Position numbers and translations under genes: made by a program. From Leuctra nigra (Eukaryota; Arthropoda; Insecta; Plecoptera; Leuctridae), in contig OW203767.1 in NCBI GenBank assembly GCA_934045905.1, positions 13,395,073 through 13,459,072 of the forward strand: a stretch of DNA of 64,000 nt, read 5' to 3'. Shown one piece after another: positions 34,795-47,524 of the stretch (positions are counted from its first letter, which is position 1; the number at the start of each line of letters is the position of its first letter). The notes beneath the pieces are model-generated. The model was given only the letters and a program-made list of their open reading frames with translations. It had not been told where the DNA came from and did not search any database.

Positions 34795-37575
34795 TTGATT
34801 TTCTTATTTCAATATTTTCAAAGCATTGAGTTCTAAATTTTATTGAACAGTACCTATCTCTTGTTCTGTAATAAAATGGGACCCCTCAAAGTAGGTATAT
34901 TACCTTCTTCATTCATTGCCTAACATAACGGTATGCTACTGTATGTGTCATAAAGTTTACGATGGAGTGGTCATCTCCCCCCCCCCCCCCCCCCCCCCTT
35001 CGCCATACACACACACTTTTTGCACAAACCCGAAAGAGAAGCAAACTGCTTTGTTTTCGTTGTTGCATTGCCGCAAAAAATGCAAACTAATTCATCCAAA
35101 AATCAGCCACCCTTGAAAACAAAGACTTTTGCAACTTTGAAGTTGTGCGTTGGCAATAAATTCGGAAAATGTAGGACATGCGAATGTATGGCAGTGGAAT
35201 GGAATTTATGATACTGCGGGACTCAAAAATAGTTCGTTCGAACTTTGTTGCCTTTGAACTTTGATTCTTTTACACAAAATTTGGGACTGGGAGAAAATGT
35301 TAACCTTGACTGTAACTACCATACAGGAACCCCGAACACTGCCAGGATTGTCCAGGAGTAACTTCTTGCCTATCCAAAAATAATTTCATTCCACTTCATT
35401 AATGCTTCCAAACCCTTCTAACCTACTGACCAATTCAGGGTCCGAAAATTAAAGCGCTATGCGATAAATTTCTCCAAACACCTTTATATTTCAGAAAATT
35501 AGTAAGTATGTTCCCTCCCCCCCCCCCCCCCCCCCCCTCCCATACACACACAAATGTGACTATCTTCTGATGACGTTCCTGTAATCAAGGAGGTTTGATA
35601 TTTAAAGTTAGATATTTGATAATTAATTTTTTAAATTTATGTTTTATTATTTGATTTTTTTTATTTATTTATTTCACAGAGCATACTTAAATGCACCCTT
35701 CCAAAAATTGGAGTGGGAAAAACGCTCAAAAAATATATAGACACCAAACCATTTAATTACCAATGGAGTCTGTGATTATCTTACATTTTCTTGAAAATAC
35801 AGCGAAACAGGCTCCAACAATTCTCCTGGCTATAATCATAACACCAGGCAATCTGCCTATCAGATGACCTGAATTTAGTCAAACACATTATTTGACAATA
35901 TATTAATAATTACCCTCGGTCTTACAGTTAGCGATATTATCGGAATAAATGTCAATAATTGCGCTGAGAGTCAAGAAGCAAGGCATTGAACTGCAATCAT
36001 CTTCTCTCTTTCTCCAGCGCATTGAACTCTCTCCTCAGCAGCCAAGTCGATATCAATGTGCAATCACTAATCAGTGATAAGTTATCAGTTGCAATTGATA
36101 ACACTTCATCAGGGCATTGACTGCTTGGTGGTGGCATAAGAGAGTCATGGATACCTAATTACAAATCTTTTAACTTCTACATCTCGAAAAGTTATTCTTA
36201 TAAAAGTGTGAATGTTAGCAATTACATGATTAATTTCTTGACGAACAAAATTGTATTATTTTTTGATCAATAAACAAATTTTGATGATTATAGTAAGTTT
36301 TAACTATTGCAACATGAACATTTCCATGATTAGTTCACAAAAAGTCTTTATTCTATAATCTCAGTTATTGCCAGTACAGGAACTGGTCTAAATCTGACGT
36401 GACAGTTTCCCTCTACAACCCATCGTAATAATCATGATTAGGTATGATGACGGTTGCTGATAAAATGAATGTCTTCGTCATATCCCAGCATTGTTGTCAC
36501 AGCGCGGAGTTATAAATAGAACTAACTCCAATCTGCTCCAACTCTATGGTCACTGTGTTTTTCCCGACTGAATGGTCTGGACGACATTTCAGGGCGATAT
36601 TTCACATTGAAATTTACGGATTTGAAAGTAATATTAGAATGTATAATTAATGTTTTGCTATAGCATTTAATTTATGTTAAGATAATGTTATTTTTGTAAT
36701 AAAAATATTAAATTTAGCACATTTGAAATTTGAATTGGGAAATGTTCTCTTTATTCAGAAAAAAATTTTAAAATTGAATATAATCGAATTTTTGCGTTAT
36801 CGAAAATAAACAACTTTTCCAAGCCGTTTTTACATTTGGAGTAAAAAGTATTTGGTAGCTGTAAAAATATCATACAATTGTCATTTTATTGCATTACAAT
36901 CAGGAACAACAACTGTAGATGTCACTACTCACTTCCCTGTTCCGCATTGAGGGTGCCAACTGGCCAAAATCTGTCTCTTCCTCATACCATTTCAATCACC
37001 GACAGACCTTCATATTAAAGGGTATTTTGCGAGGGTGGGTGTTCGAAATTGTGCATGTCACCACCCACCCCACAGCTCTGACCTAAGCCAACCCTTCCGC
37101 CACAAAGCAGTGGTCAGTTATTGGCAAATAAACCCCTTTCAATGTGCAATGACAGATGGTCGAAGTGCAAACAGATGCGAAGTGGTTCCGAACTAGGTCA
37201 TACAAACAATTGCGTTTTCAGCTCAAATCCTTTTCCCTTGGATCAGGGGATGTATTGGCTTGCCATATGACGATTATGACAGCGAACCCTGTAAATATGA
37301 CTTTGTCATCCGTCTTCTTAAAATGTGCAACTGCCCAAAGTAAGAGGTATACGATGACCATTGTCCGGTTTTTCTATTATAAAAGGTCCAGGGTTTGTGG
37401 TTTGGAATTTTTTGCTTGAATGGTGCTATTGACAATAATTTCTTCGGATCATTTATCTTCATATGATTTTCAAATATCATTTTACTTACACATTTTGGTC
37501 ACTTGAGTTTGTCTACTAGGATAGTTCCAATAGGCCGGAGATGTCTTGTTTTTATTAGTTGTGTACTATTCTGCA
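34795..37575. other. Intergenic DNA with two poly-C tracts
   Basis: Poly-C runs at 34977-34998 and 35517-35537 are each followed closely by CATACACACACA. Otherwise AT-rich sequence; short open frames here have no recognisable product. Confidence 0.55.
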
Positions 37576-37745
37576 ATGGCGAGTGATGATGATGATGATA
37601 ATCATTATGGAAGAACGGAAGGTGAACAAGGCATGCGTGGCCTATCAGTAGAAAACCTTCCCGTCATTTCCCTATCGACTACGAGAAACGACGAAAAAAA
37701 CTGTCAATATGAACGGCATCAGGAATTGAGCCCGGGACAGCAAAA
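37576..37745 (+). CDS. Candidate distal N-terminal exon of the bZIP gene
   Basis: An open frame starts MASDDDDDNHYGRTEGEQGM and stays open to a strong donor, CAAAA followed by GTAAGT, at 37745/37746. It ends in phase 2. The acceptor of the bZIP exon at 45237 begins T AAC TTG, which restores the bZIP frame without a stop and would place NNLTSKPRE before the ATG at 45262. This would be an alternative, longer N-terminus across a 7.5-kb intron. The exon has an acidic run but no domain I know. Phase match alone has a one-in-three chance. Confidence 0.35.
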
Positions 37746-39286
37746 GTAAGTTATTTCCATATTTTCATAATTAGCCAATTGTAAAAAAGTTTATATTTCG
37801 TTTCGAACGATTACGCGTCGCCAAACGCTCACGGAACATTCGATTATTTTGTGCCTCCGCCAGAATCTTGCAAGATTCCACACGAAATTGTCTTCTGGGA
37901 AACAACAAGAATAGACATCTCACGGGAGAGATTTTCACATATTTGTTATTGTGCAAAATTTTGAAGAAGATGGAGTAAGAGTTGGTCTTTTGTTGCGGAG
38001 AACGGTAAAAGTTTGAAAGCAAGGGTTGGGGGTAAAGTCTGCCAAGTTTCGCAAAACTCCACAGAAAACCTGCAGAAGTCGCTTTGAATGACTATATTCA
38101 TAACATGAGATAAATTAATTCAGAAAACGCATGTTTAAACTTTAAAACATAGTTTTATAATGTAATGTTGAGAATAATACGATCTGAGATGACGAGGAAT
38201 GTTTTAACAAAGTTTCCGTAAAATAATTTTGTTAAGAATACAGCAGTCGTTTTGACTAGTTCAGTTGTCCCATGTTAAATGGCCATATATCAAGATTTTA
38301 TCTCAGAAATTAAGTCGGTGACAAGAGTATTTTAAGTTTTTTCAATGCATTCAGTATAAGTAGAAGAATAATATCAATAGTTTTCTCTTGAAATTGTTGG
38401 TGCGGATTAAAAATAATTTAGAATAATGTAAGAACATTAATTCCCCCATAAGGGCCATGTAAAAATCTCGAACTTTGAAAACGTTTTACATAAAAGTTAG
38501 GTCGGTAAGGTATACATTTTTTAATCTTATGTTGTAATCTGTAATCTTATGAGAAAATAAAATGGTTTGGACAAAAATTGTTGTTAGATGACCTGGCGCT
38601 GGTTCATCCTTATAAATATTCAAAACCTGCAGTCTACAAAACTAAAATCTTACATGTATAAAACAATTCTTGGCCATTTCCTAATAACTCTCGTCACTTC
38701 TACACACTGATATAAATGTCACCAACAATAAAATAGCTATTTGCTGTCGATTGACACGATTTATTGAATGAAGGTATTCGCTAAACTGAACGGTATATAT
38801 TTCTCTGTCTGTAACTGTGGTGTCCTAACCCTTTATTTCCACATATAGTCAATAGAGAAATTCGTCCAAATCCTCGAATTCTTGTATTTTCGTTCGGTTT
38901 CTAGGCCTACATCTGCTGGCGACTCTCTTTCTTCTCGCAACATGTCACGTAGCACAGTGAAGATAGCGTTGACATGACGTGCAATAATATCTGGTGAAAA
39001 GGAGGCAAACTAACGGGATAATATTATTAGATTTCACATAATACGTTCTTCGGAAAGGGGTTTTCTTGAAAAAGGACAATCTCTACTTGAGTATCTATAG
39101 GGGCTGCACGCTCTCTCTCCCTCTCTTTGACCATCATTTAGGTCAACTGACCCACCATTGAGATTCATTCGGGATAAACAAATAGGCTTATATTTTACGA
39201 CTACAAAGAAAAAATGTTTTACTTACTTAAAGATCGGGAAACCGAATTTGATATTATTTATTTATTTATTCTAGTACAGTGGTACT
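37746..39286. other. Non-coding stretch, no gene seen
   Basis: AT-rich DNA without recognisable repeats or exon-like frames. If the exon at 37576 is real this is intron. Confidence 0.45.
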
Positions 39287-39829
39287 CAACCTGCGGCCCG
39301 CGGGACTAATTTTTGTGGCCCCCAGTTGATGTTTCAAATACCTATATTTATATTCACAAAATGTGTCCGCTGAAAAATTAATTTCATTTGAGACATATTT
39401 TGAGAGTTGTCATGTTAGGATCCACGCATCAGGCTGAAAATACGAGGAAAACTTCATACTTGTTGCAACGAAAATAAAGCCAATTTACCAATTCCGAAAA
39501 TTGTAAAAATTTTGGCGCGTGAAATATGGTTCGATTCGTTTCATAATAAACAAAAGACACTGAATGAACCAGGCACGTAAGAAGGATCACTTTTAAATTT
39601 GAGCCCCAGAATCACTTTTAAATTGTTTAAATCTAAAAATACGCCCTTCGCGGGGCTAGAACTTTTGCCCCCCCCCCCCCCCCCCCTTCCCTCCCGATAA
39701 GAGTAGTTCCTACGCGTCTGGAATTAATTAACCTACCTGATCACGTGAGCATTTTTTTTTAATGCGGCCCGCCAACAAAGGCAAATTCGCATTATTTGGC
39801 CCGCATGTCAAAAAGGTTGAGTACCACTA
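39287..39829. mobile_element. hAT-like element with CAGTGGTACTCAACC ends
   Basis: Left end CAGTGGTACTCAACCTGCGG, followed by CCCGCGGG; right end GGTTGAGTACCACTA, its inverse except for the last base. Inner GCGGCCCGC blocks also repeat. This end type is common to Charlie-like hAT elements. No target duplication could be confirmed. It contains a poly-C tract (39668-39686) and no transposase. Confidence 0.7.
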
Positions 39830-41290
39830 TTTACGACATGACTGCTGTAGTTTGATACCGGGCGACGAAGCTTTCAGACCACCTCCTTCCTACTTTTTAT
39901 CCTTGCGTTTCTCAATCATCATCAATCATTCCTTTAATACTCGAAAATCTTGAGATTTCGATTCGTCTATATAAAACATAAAAATTGTCTTTTCGGACAG
40001 CACTCACCCACATAGTCATTGTGTAATGTTCTCAGAAATGATAAACACATTGTTCTCCTTAGGTCTCACTTTGTTTGTCTGTGCGAATTATCTGTCTCTG
40101 TGAAGGAGTGAAACAATATTATTTGTCACCGACATTCAATAACTAATTAGTGAGCCGAAACCCTATGGCTATAGGTCTGATCCGGTTAAATCTTACACAA
40201 CATTATTCGTGTCCCAGTATTATTGAGCCATATTTGTAAACAGAATAAGGATGCGAATATTTATTTATTTTCCTCAACACAAAAATATGATTGAAAATAA
40301 AAATAGATAAGAGTAATACCTTCATCACGTGAACCAATACCAATTTGGCAAGAATCGCATATTTTAAAATGATTCACTTAAATTATTTCAAATATCTTGC
40401 ATTCTAATTGAGTCACCAACAAACAAGAGTAGATTTGTCGTAAAATAAACGGTACCTCGAAAGAAAATGAGTGTCTGTTAAAGGTTTGATGGCATCATCC
40501 CATGAAGTCTGAGCTAATGCATTATCTGAGCTCTGTTTTCATTGATAATGCCAAGGATTTATTGTGAAGGAACCTGGCCAGCAGCCAATCTGTTTTGTGC
40601 AAAGTACCGTTTTTTATTGGTTTGAGTGTACTTACATGCATTTTGTAGAACTTAATTCTTACATATTGCTCTGATATTAACAAACAATTTAAACCTATAT
40701 CTTGATACCAGCTGAACTGATACTTTTCGCCTTGTGACTTGGAATCATTCAATCAAGCAAATTTTATCAGTTGCAAATTAACTTTAGTCCAAATACACAG
40801 ATATAAATTGTCATTTTATTGTTCCCTTACAAAATTACTAGTGTCGTGTCGAGTCATTACAAATAAGTTTGGATGCAAATAGAACTACTGATTTATTAGC
40901 TCTCGTCAAGAATCTAGTGGAGTGGTCGCTCCACCCAGCCAAGTCGTACTGTACACTCACAGTCACTCAACATACCGTAAATGCCTAATAAACCGAGGAG
41001 CAGACCAAACACTTTTACTGTAAGAAACAACATGGCATTTTCGGCCTACTGGATCATAAAATTGGAAAATCTCACATTGTTGTGAAATATCTTAATTTCG
41101 AGCTATGGCCCACCCCACCACATATACCAAATTTGGGAACAATAGGTTATGCCATTTGCGAGCTAGAGGGCCGTGAAAACAGTGAAATTACATCACTTTC
41201 ATCTTCTTCTTCTTCTTCTTCTTCTTCTTTAGATGATGATGATTCAGATATCAGGAAACACCGCTATCACCGCCACAGCCTAAGCGGCTG
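39830..41290. other. Non-coding stretch with a TTC microsatellite
   Basis: No gene recognised. At 41200-41230 there is a (TTC)n tract followed by GATGATGATGA. AT-rich elsewhere. Confidence 0.5.
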
Positions 41291-41780
41291 AACCGATCGA
41301 TCTGAAATTTTTACCACATGTGCACGTTTGGCGTCTGAGGTGCCTTTTTATAAAACCAACCGGAAGTCGCCATTTTGAAACCGGAAATGACGTCATATCT
41401 CGAAACCGGCTGAACCGATCGGAACGAAACTAGCGTCAAACTATTCGGACGGTCATATATATGAAAATACAATAGTCTAAACAGAAATGTACTATTACTG
41501 AAACCGGAAATGACGTCATAAAAATGAAAAATCAGACTTTAATCACCTCTTACTACAATAACTACTTATTCACAAGGTTTATAATGATACAAAACATTTA
41601 TATAAACAAATTCTACGTGGAGTGTTTTCAGCCGCCATTTTGATAACCGGAAGTGATGCCATATCTCGAAAACGGCTGGACCGATTGGAACAAATCTTTC
41701 GCTTTTCTTCATGGAATATCACTTTAAGCATATTTTGGTACCAAACGCAACTTTTCTTAGTAACCAAATTGGAACTGGCT
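41291..41780. repeat. Internally repeated GAACCGATCGG / ACCGGAAATGACGTCAT region
   Basis: The words GGCTGAACCGATCG (three diverged copies), GAAACCGGAAATGACGTCAT (twice exactly, one diverged) and CGCCATTTTGA (twice) recur irregularly. The pattern is that of a dispersed arthropod repeat, but I do not know the family. It directly precedes the palindrome at 41860. Confidence 0.5.
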
Positions 41781-41859
41781 TATTTTTTTAAAGGAATTAG
41801 TCATTGTTGTTTCGATATGTGTTACAAATTGTTTAAATAAACTAAAAAAAAATTGTGAT

Positions 41860-42241
41860 ATCCCCATAAAAAACACTCCGTGTAAAAATACCAGCCAAGT
41901 CTCTTTAACTATAAAAAAAAATAGAAGAAATCTAAAAATTCAGCACTGAAAAGTAGTGATATCAAAAAATTGGCCAAACCAAAATATACTTGGCGCATCG
42001 TTTTTAAGGGCATTATAGGTATATTTTATATATTTAGGTACATATGATTTTTGGCATATACTTCTATACTAGATTAATACCCGATGCGCCAAGTATATTT
42101 TGGTTTTTCAAATTAAGTTTGACTTGGCCAATTTTTTGATATCACTACTTTTCAGTGCTGAATTTTTAGAATTCTTCTATTTTTTTTTTATAGTTAAAGA
42201 GACTTGCTGGTATTTTTACACGGAGTGTTTTTTATGGGGAT
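41860..42241. mobile_element. 382-bp near-perfect palindrome
   Basis: Arms of roughly 150 bp, starting ATCCCCATAAAAAACACTCC and ending in the inverse GGAGTGTTTTTTATGGGGAT, pair over nearly their whole length (for example GATGCGCCAAGTATATTTTG against its inverse at 41983-42002). The central unpaired part is about 60 bp of AT-rich DNA. It is probably a foldback MITE. Confidence 0.85.
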
Positions 42242-43990
42242 TACTGATTACATCGGGCACAGAACTAAAGTCAATCAAGTCACGAAAATTTATCGATGAC
42301 CAAGCTATCCTTCAAAAAGTTTAGCCGACCGCAACGATTATCTTTTGAAATTATTAGGTCTTCTTTTGAATTAAGACTGACAAGTTTCACCAACTGGAGG
42401 CTGCAATCTCCTCCATTTCAATTAAATTTTCTTGCGTGGTTTTCTCAGTGACCACCCTCTAAGTCCAGTCCACCATTAGTCATCCGCGTGATTGGGTTAG
42501 TCGAGGGTTGCACAGTGGCGGTGAAAGCGGGCCCCAAAAGCGCACCCTCACGGCACACATGTAACCCTTTAACCCAAACACAACCCCCTCTCACCCCTCT
42601 CGCCCCTGGACCCAAGTCACACCGTGCCAAACTTGACCAACCGCAATTTTCACTGAAAGCTTCCTGGTATTGTCATGGTGTACACTCATGCTGAAAACAT
42701 TCGCCCCGCAAATTGTATGGTATTTTACAGGAGAAAATGAGGATGAATGGAAATTAGAACATACATTTCTCTAATGGGGGAACAGTTGAAATTAGTGGGA
42801 AGTAATTGAGGGGAATGGATGGCTGGAGATAGCAAATGTTTATAAACCTATATTGACAGTTGATAAATGACCATGAAGATGATTGGGAGATGATGGTGAA
42901 GAAAGAGGAAGGATTGAAGGTGGGAACGAGGCGGTATGGGAAGGTTGAGGAAACCATCCCAGCATTTGCCTTTCGACTGAAGAAAACTGCTGTCGACCGA
43001 GGGAATCACGAATCTCCGGCGTGCAAGTTCAAGAGCGTTTCCCCACAGCCAACTTGTTCCGTTTTGTTTAGGAAAACCGATTTGACATAATGTAAAAAAA
43101 TACCTATCTCAATTTGATTTTGAAATGTATGTTCAGTTACCTACAGTTTGACTCCCTCAACTTCATCCGGTCAAAAGTAATCACAAAACAACTCAAATAG
43201 CGGAAACGCGTCGATGCAATGATGACGCACTGACAAGGGTCTAATGACACCGCTCATTCAATTAGCTACATTCGCGGAATTCACAAGCCAGAGGGGCAGC
43301 TGCCCCAAAAATAAGTTTCTCTTCCATCGTTTTTTTGGTACTTATTTTAAAGAAAGTCGGCATCCATTGTCTGTTACGTCGTTCTAATTTCAGGGCCAAT
43401 AAACCTAACCTAATGAATGACCAAGGGTAGGTAGTCACGACCCCACGGAGGCTTTCTTTTTCTGACACATTTTACCTAACTAGCACTTTGTTATTAAGTC
43501 ACCAAAGACATATGTGGGACACTCCTCCAGTTTTTGTGTCTCTTTTTCGGCGCAATATTCCATTGACTTGTCCCTTACTTGGATGGTTAGTTCAGTAAAG
43601 ATCTTCGCAGTAGACGGATCGCTCCTGAGTTTTGATTTAGAATTTAATCACTTTCAAAGGTAGCTCAAAGTTCTTGACCCTCATTAAATATTACCTCGTC
43701 TATCATCATCGCAGATCTGATCATTAACGTCATTGCCAGTGTAATCACATTGACAATCTGACCAAACTCGTTGTGTCACTAACCGAATATTAGTCATTTC
43801 ACATTATATTATGCGTTCAGTATTTCCATCTTCTTCATATTCTTGGAATTGACAACATTTAACAAGCGACATCAATATCCGGGAGATAATATCAAAAGAT
43901 TTATATTTGTAAACGGTTAGTATTTATCTGCAAAAGTGGCACGCTTAAATATTTCCAAAAATAAACCCCTTCCTCGACTGGTGTATCCTC
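42242..43990. other. Non-coding stretch, no gene seen
   Basis: The part 42440-42690 is C-rich and free of stops in one frame (IGLVEGCTVAVKAGPKSAPS), but it shows no splice sites or family resemblance and is not called as a gene. Confidence 0.45.
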
Positions 43991-44205
43991 TGATTGGCTA
44001 AGAAGGGGTAGGTTCGGCTGGACGGTAGAGAGAGGGGGGTCTTCGGCAGGGAAGTAATGACAGCTTGGTGGAAAGAATCGTGTTATTAGTTGTCGAAACT
44101 TCTTCGCAAGAGCATACACTGTTGTCCGGTTGACGTTATATAATAACAAGGAGCTGAAGATAGGCACACTGCAAGTGGCCGGCAAGTGGATTCTAGAGCA
44201 CTGGT
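43990..44205 (+). other. Possible 5' untranslated exon of the bZIP gene
   Basis: A GC-richer block preceded by CTGATTGGCTAAG (an inverted CCAAT) and ending AGAGCACTG followed by GTAAGATA, a good donor. No coding potential is seen. It lies 1 kb before the acceptor at 45237, so it may be a first exon with the ATG at 45262 in the next exon. Confidence 0.3.
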
Positions 44206-44564
44206 AAGATAGTGTTTCGTATTTAATCATTTAGTTAAATAACGTACCCAATTGCATAATTAGAAAAGTAATAAAGAGATAATGTCGTTTCCATATGGAT
44301 ATGACTTTTTTGAAAAAAATTTAATTTTGTCATTCTAGACCCTATCTTTAAATAACGCTACCTGGGATGAAGAGACACATTCTCTTTATTACTGGAATAA
44401 ATAGTGTATTGTTCTTTATTGTGCTGGGCACATGAATTGTAAATTCTAACTTTTTATAGTTGCGTTTTGGTTTTGGGGATTCTCAACTTTCACGTGTTTT
44501 ATTGTGAGAATGTTTACTTTTGTAATTTTTTTTTGATCTATGGCACAATTGTGTATATTTCATT

Positions 44565-44694
44565 AATTTCCATTTTAGATACAAACCTATAAATATTTCG
44601 CTCTAGAACAATTCTAGAACTCCTACATATTTATAGCGCCATTATTCTAGAAGCGAAATATGTACCTATAGGTTTTTATCTAAAATGGAAATTA
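44565..44694. repeat. Inverted repeat upstream of the bZIP exon
   Basis: AATTTCCATTTTAGATACAA with ACCTATAAATATTTCGCTTCTAG-like continuation pairs with CTAGAAGCGAAATATG and TTTTTATCTAAAATGGAAAT. It is a 130-bp foldback with no ORF. Confidence 0.75.
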
Positions 44695-45261
44695 CACAAT
44701 CCCGAATGTACAAACAGACTAAATAGATTCTCTACAAAATGTACATTTTTCTTGGAGAGTACATTAATTAACTTTGTGTTTCAAAGCCTTCTCGAATCGT
44801 CTTTCCTTTCGTCTTGCGTAGTTCTTGAACTTCTTGACCTAGGCATCAGAAATCCATGAGATTTTAGATTTATGACTAGAACCCACCCTTTGAACCGAAA
44901 TGCAGTTAAATTATCTTTCGTGGACAAGATATGTGAAAGTTGATGTATGTAAACAATAGGGCATGTTTAGGGGATGAGGGCTCTTGTTGGTGTGTCCTTC
45001 ACTTTCACCACATTGTCAAAGATCAATGAAAGAAGCTCAAAACAAAACAAACAAAGTGCATTTTGAGTTGGGGCAAAAAGTGGAATGAATAGAGAAAGTG
45101 CGCAGGGGAAGGCAATTAAATGTAGAAGAAAATATTGTAGATACATTTTTTTCCGCATTGAAATATATTATTGTTGTAAAAAATTTAGGTACACCTTTAT
45201 TTTTCTGTAACTACAATTTTGTTTCTTTTTTTTCAGTAACTTGACTAGCAAGCCGAGAGAA

Positions 45262-46652
45262 ATGAACCACTCTCTGTCGAGCGTCCAGTACGCGTCGCGC
45301 AACAATATGCCTCACCCTCTCGACTTCTCTACACCTCCGCCCGCCGCAGTGCCGCAACCGCAACCACAAGAAATACTCGACCTCTCCATGCGGCTCGAGC
45401 CCAAGCCGTCCGTGATCGTCAAGATGGAAACACCTCGTTCGTCCTTCGTCCCGATCACGGTTCTCCAACAACATTTGATGCAGTCTTCACCTCTGATTCC
45501 GTCGACCGAACCTCTCAAGAACTCTGCGAGTTCTCCGGATTACTGTTCCACGAGTTCCGAGTCCAGCATTCCGAGAGGATCGCCACCGAACATGAGTTTC
45601 CTAGTCAACGGAATGCAGCAGTACCCGATCTTGCCATCGCTACCACAGATGATCACCGGCAATGCTCGAAGCAAACCAACGCGGCCGTTCAAAGCTTACC
45701 CCAAAGATCCGTTGACGCTCTCCGTTGGAGTTTCTTCTGACTCGTTTCTCGGCCACGGTTCCAATGAGGCTTATACGGAGTTTAGACGCAGAATGCTTGA
45801 ACAGGTGATTATTTCCAACCATTCCCATTATTTGAAGACAGTTGAAAAATGTTGTTCTTTTCATAAAGACAAATATTGTTGGATTTGCTGCAATCTTTGG
45901 CCTTAGTAATTTAAATTGTTATTTTAAAAATTATAATAAATTCAGGAAAATCTTTATCTGCACCTAACAATCATAAGAGAAGGTATCTGCACAAAAGGTG
46001 CTATCATTTTGGGAAAAGTAAGCTTTGTACAACTTATATTGTCAAAAGTCTACTTTAAAATAAAATAAAAAACACAACATTTAGAGTTTTAATTTTTTTT
46101 TTATTTTTATTAGTGTCTATGGTGGTACCTACCTAGGTACATTTTAAAATCTTTGAAACAACATTTTCCTAGACCATTTTGTGTGAGTTCTCCACATTAT
46201 GCTGTCGCTGATAGTATCAAAATCTTCTTTTATCATTTTTAAATCTTTGATAGGTAAAATTGTTTAATTGATTGTTATGATGACTCTAATATGAATGTAT
46301 ATTTTCTCAGGTCCAAGCCTCTTCGCACGGAACGACGAACAGCAACAAGAGCCGCTCGAACATGAAGCGACCTGTGAGCCCCGAGCCTCCGACATCGTCC
46401 GACGCCTTCCATCAGATCGGCGACCCCACCTCTCCACTGCCGGGAGAAGAGGGCAAGGACGCGGCCTACTGGGAACGCAGACGGAAGAACAACGAGGCTG
46501 CGAAACGATCGAGGGACGCTCGCAGACACAAAGAAGACGAGATTGCAATCCGTGCGGCTTTCCTCGAACAAGAGAACATGAAGTTGAAATACGAGCTTGC
46601 GGCATTGCGGAATGAGACTGCCAAGTTGAGGTGTATGTTGTATAGCAATTGA
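45262..46652 (+). CDS. PAR-related bZIP transcription factor (Giant / CES-2 type)
   Basis: Two exons, 45262-45804 and 46311-46652, give 294 residues. The C-terminal bZIP starts near residue 235: [20 protein letters not shown], then the extended basic region [16 protein letters not shown] and a short zipper ending MLYSN. Upstream near residue 141 is [13 protein letters not shown], a block shared by Drosophila Giant and CES-2-like factors, and [11 protein letters not shown]. Near residues 37-43 is ILDLSMR, resembling PxDLS CtBP-binding motifs; Giant is a CtBP-dependent repressor. PLDFS lies nearby too. The middle is Ser/Pro-rich. Whether it is the Giant or the CES-2-like paralogue I cannot decide. 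The frame is open upstream of the ATG to the acceptor at 45237, so a longer N-terminus is possible. Confidence 0.88.
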
Positions 46653-46831
46653 AGTGTAATTTTTCTTTCTTTATGTTCTCAAAGTGATACATTTTCTTTT
46701 CAAGAGGACTGAACTGAACTCCTGTGCCAATTCTTGAATCTCAGGTCTAGATTTTAGACATGGTATATTTTCTTACAAGTGTATAATTTAATACTGATGC
46801 TAAGTGTATAAATCATATGTCGAATAACTGT

Positions 46832-46837
46832 AAATAA
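46832..46837 (+). terminator. Polyadenylation signal, bZIP gene
   Basis: AATAAA 180 bp after the bZIP stop codon, followed by a GT-rich stretch (GTGTTGGTCTTTT). Confidence 0.55.
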
Positions 46838-47524
46838 AGTGTTGGTCTTTTCTGAATTCTGGTTCATTTTTATTTTCTGAATTCTGGGTTATTTTTATTT
46901 TCTGGGATAATTGAAATACAACATAACTAGTTAGCTCTGAATCAAGTCCCAATGTATGTTGTAGTATACTATAATTGCAAAATGATAGAAAATCACAATT
47001 AAATCATTTTTGGTGAAAACCTTTTTTTAATTGTTATGAGATTTTGCTTTTTTCGCTTTTGCCAGACAGTGTAAAATCGACTATTTCGGATTTAATACCG
47101 TTGCTATTTTAATTTTCACAAATGTTAGTTGGTGACTTTCTGCAGTAAAGTATCTTTGCAGTAAACTCACGATAAACGGATTGTGACCACTGATCTTTGG
47201 CTTCCCGCTCGTTTTTAAATACCCTTCTTCAAATGTTGGCACTACTGATTTGTTGAGAGCTTCAAATATTTCCCGCAAAATTATTGGAGTCTTGACACTA
47301 TTTTTTTTTTTTGTAGAGAGACTTGACACTAGCTTGACAGGAGGTGAGTTTCTGAATAATTTTGTACACACATGCTCTATTTTTTATCCTAATTTGTTTC
47401 ATAGCTGCATACCTTGGTTTTTATTACCGAATTAATTTCTCAGTTACGTACATCGAGTTTGGGAGCATATTTTCTGGACACACTTAACCTTACTTTTGAG
47501 TATGAGCCATATCTTTTGGCCACC

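Noticed and set aside
42488..42694. Pro-rich open frame
   Set aside because: C-rich sequence with no splice sites, start context or similarity known to me.
46264..46692. 142-codon minus-strand frame
   Set aside because: Antisense of the bZIP exon, which is clearly coding on the plus strand.
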